From Viscum album (lineage: Eukaryota > Streptophyta > Magnoliopsida > Santalales > Viscaceae): DNA of 64,000 nucleotides. The position numbers and the translations under genes were made by a program. The notes under the pieces were generated by a model. That model saw only the letters and a list, made by a program, of their open reading frames with translations, was not told the DNA's origin and searched no databases. The DNA lies in the NCBI GenBank assembly GCA_963277665.1, contig OY728119.1, forward strand, positions 319,320,206 to 319,384,205, read 5' to 3'. Positions 61,601 through 64,000 of the stretch are shown here, piece by piece (positions within the stretch are counted from its first letter, which is position 1; each line of letters starts with the position of its first letter).

Positions 61601-64000
61601 TGATAATGGTTTAAATAACATTGAAGATCACCAAGGAAGTCATGTGGGCTGTGGGTGGTTGTATAGTGGGGTCTCCTAGGTTGAGCATAGTTTTACAAAA
61701 CTGTGAAATTATTCTATGAAGACCGTGTGGCTCTTATTTTAATGAGACAATATCAATTCATATTTATTACATGATTAGAGTAATCTTATAACTAACCATT
61801 TTCATCCCCTTTAAATTTATAATGTTTTATTTTACCCATTTTCTATTTTTTTATTATTCCTAATATACTCTTATTCTTCATTTGTATTGACCAATCATTC
61901 CTGAGTTATCTAAATGATTTGAAATTAGAGTAATTATAAGAATTCCTTCAATCCTAATAGGTCACTTTAGGTGTGTTATGGAAGTTATATGGTTCCCCCT
62001 TTTCAAATTATATTCTTGTTAGATACCTTCCCTGATTATTTCATTGTATATCCAATGGGTTTTCAATTCCAAATCCAATGGGTTTGAAGGATGATTGTCA
62101 TTTATTTCGATGGTTATAGGATCTTTTAGAAATGATCCACTCTTTCTCATTCTATGCCTTTTATGGTTATTATCCCCCATTATTGATGTAGGTGTCTCAA
62201 TATAAAGGGGTTAGTCTTGTTTTTCTTTTTTATTTAGTTAATTATAGTGTTTTATTTAATGAATATTTGGGATGTGATATTAGATCGTTATTTTGGAAAG
62301 GGATTGAGTTTATCTAAGTGTTTTCTCTAAAATAAGACTTTTGAAGTAAAAATATTCAATTGAATACATCAAATCTATTATTTTAAAAATTGTTATTTAA
62401 TACTAGAAGAAGGATTTCATGGATAATGAAATGTTTTCATAAATTTTATATTAGTTTTTAAATTATATTTTACAAACATTTAACATTGGGTAGCCTTGGG
62501 TGTGTGGAGAAATTTAATCTTCTATCTATTTATATATAATTCTAGATGAGGATTTATGTTACTTTAGTGTATGTGATTCCACTAGGGGATATGTTTTTTG
62601 GATCCACCATAGGCATGGATTGAAGATTTCCAATCATGTATAGTATGTATTACCATATGTTAGAGACCAAATAGTGTTTTGGGTCATTTATGATTGGTTT
62701 ACCACATTAATTAATTTTAATGGTTAATTTTTAACTTGAATAACTATTGTTTAACCATGGTTGATTTTGATTATGATTATATAAATTATAATGGGTAATT
62801 TTATTGAAATTCATTACAAAATGAATTTTTTTGAATGCTAGAGATCAATAATTATTGATATTATTACTTGTATAGATTCTCTAGTGTAATACTATTGAGA
62901 TTTGTTATCAGGCCCTATGTTTTCCCTTGGGATGTTTTAGATGTTTTTTTGATGTACCCCTATAAAGTGGAGGGAAATATGCAGATTGAAAGATTCTATT
63001 GATGTCGTCATCTTCATATAAGGATATCTTTGAGGGGTCGTTTGGTCACATCAAGACTTGTTGGTATTTAATTTATTTATGTTTAGGATTATCAAGTTTG
63101 GATTTGATATTTTTTTCATAAGGATATATTTGATGGATTCCATTATATACCTTATGGTATTTCATTATTCTATTTTAATATACTAAAGGTTGCCTTATTT
63201 TTTTGTACCTCCCTATGTGGTGGACCACCATGGCAATGAATTTTTCTAACCCAATATGTATTTTCATAAATTTGTGTAAAAGCCAATTCTGATAATGAAG
63301 TGTTGTGAATATATATGGGTTTGGTTTAGTGTATTTGGAAGAATGTATCAATAAAATTTCAAATACGGATAGTAATAGAATGATGGTTTCTGACTAGCTC
63401 ACTTCCATATCTGAATTCATGTTACCATGAATGGTAAGAGATATTTTTTATCCTTGAAACTTGGTAGTCACATTCATTTTAATAATCATGATTTGGGGTT
63501 TATTTAAATGAACAAGTTCCTTTCTTAAAAATTATATTCAATTAATAAAATTAAAAAATTATTTAGATTCTTGATGTTTAATAGAATTAATATTAATTTA
63601 TGGAAGTTGGTGGTATGATTTTGGATTTTATAAAACTGATTAGAATTTGTATATTTTTATTAGACAATGTGTTCTATCATAGATATTCCAAATTTTAGAG
63701 AGGAACCTATATGAATGGATCATTAGGTGAATCCCACAGTGGATACATCTTTGATAGATGTTTTAATCTTATATATTTATACTCTAGGTTATGTGGTGGT
63801 CTGGAACATAGGATAAATAGTTGATTATGAATCAGAATTTAATTAAAATAATCCATCTGTATTCAACGCTAAAAATGGTCTCCCATAATCAAATGACTTT
63901 CATGAGTTTATCTAGATGATCATAATATTTAAAAAGACACCTGAGGACTCCAGGGTTGGTTTTTTCATATACAATGTGGAAGGATCCGGATGAATAAGGT
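61601..64000. other. AT-rich DNA, no gene seen
   Basis: No open frame with a recognisable domain, and no LTR boundary identified. Part of it may still belong to the E4 3' LTR. Confidence 0.4.

Overview
The window looks like intergenic nuclear DNA from a flowering plant with a large, repeat-rich genome. It is strongly AT-rich throughout. I can support no cellular protein gene, rRNA, functional tRNA or CRISPR array. Almost every recognisable sequence derives from LTR retrotransposons, plus one truncated LINE and two copies of a tRNA-derived SINE-like module. Plant-type evidence includes Tekay/Del-like and Athila-like Gag/Pol remnants, initiator-Met-type and Asp-type primer-binding sites, polypurine tracts and TATAAA promoters inside LTRs. 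The species cannot be named from this sequence.

Layout. (1) 2048-11178, minus strand: an old element ('E1') with very long LTRs (about 3.7 and 4.2 kb) and only 1.2 kb of non-coding interior. A 5'-truncated LINE tail with a still-open RNase H reading frame lies inside one LTR (8112-8660). (2) 19078-28144, plus strand: a full-length but heavily decayed Tekay/Del-type Ty3 element ('E2') with target-site duplication ATATG and traces of gag, protease, reverse transcriptase, RNase H, integrase and a chromodomain-like tail. (3) 33298-43346, plus strand: the youngest element ('E3'), with two nearly identical 3.72-kb LTRs, duplication AATTT, and a gag gene but no pol. (4) 49217-58390, minus strand: an Athila-type element ('E5') with 1.92-kb LTRs and duplication GTACT. 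It keeps gag and protease but lacks reverse transcriptase and integrase. (5) E3 and E5 both appear to be nested in an older element ('E4'). Its 5' LTR starts near 33001 and its 3' LTR near 58894, just after a polypurine tract.

Relationships. E1 and E3 are related. They share a TATA-box core promoter, two splice-donor-like motifs bracketing a tiny exon-like block, an inverted-repeat module, and an antisense tRNA-derived SINE-like segment at the same place in the interior with matching flanks on both sides. Pieces of the inverted-repeat module also occur in the E4 LTRs. E1 and E3 therefore look like long-LTR, non-autonomous relatives (TR-GAG/LARD-like) that would depend on pol proteins made elsewhere.

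The remaining stretches (1-2047, 11179-19072, 28150-33000, 45700-49211, 61600-64000) are AT-rich and stop-codon-dense. I see no gene in them. Several contain hints of still older LTR debris.
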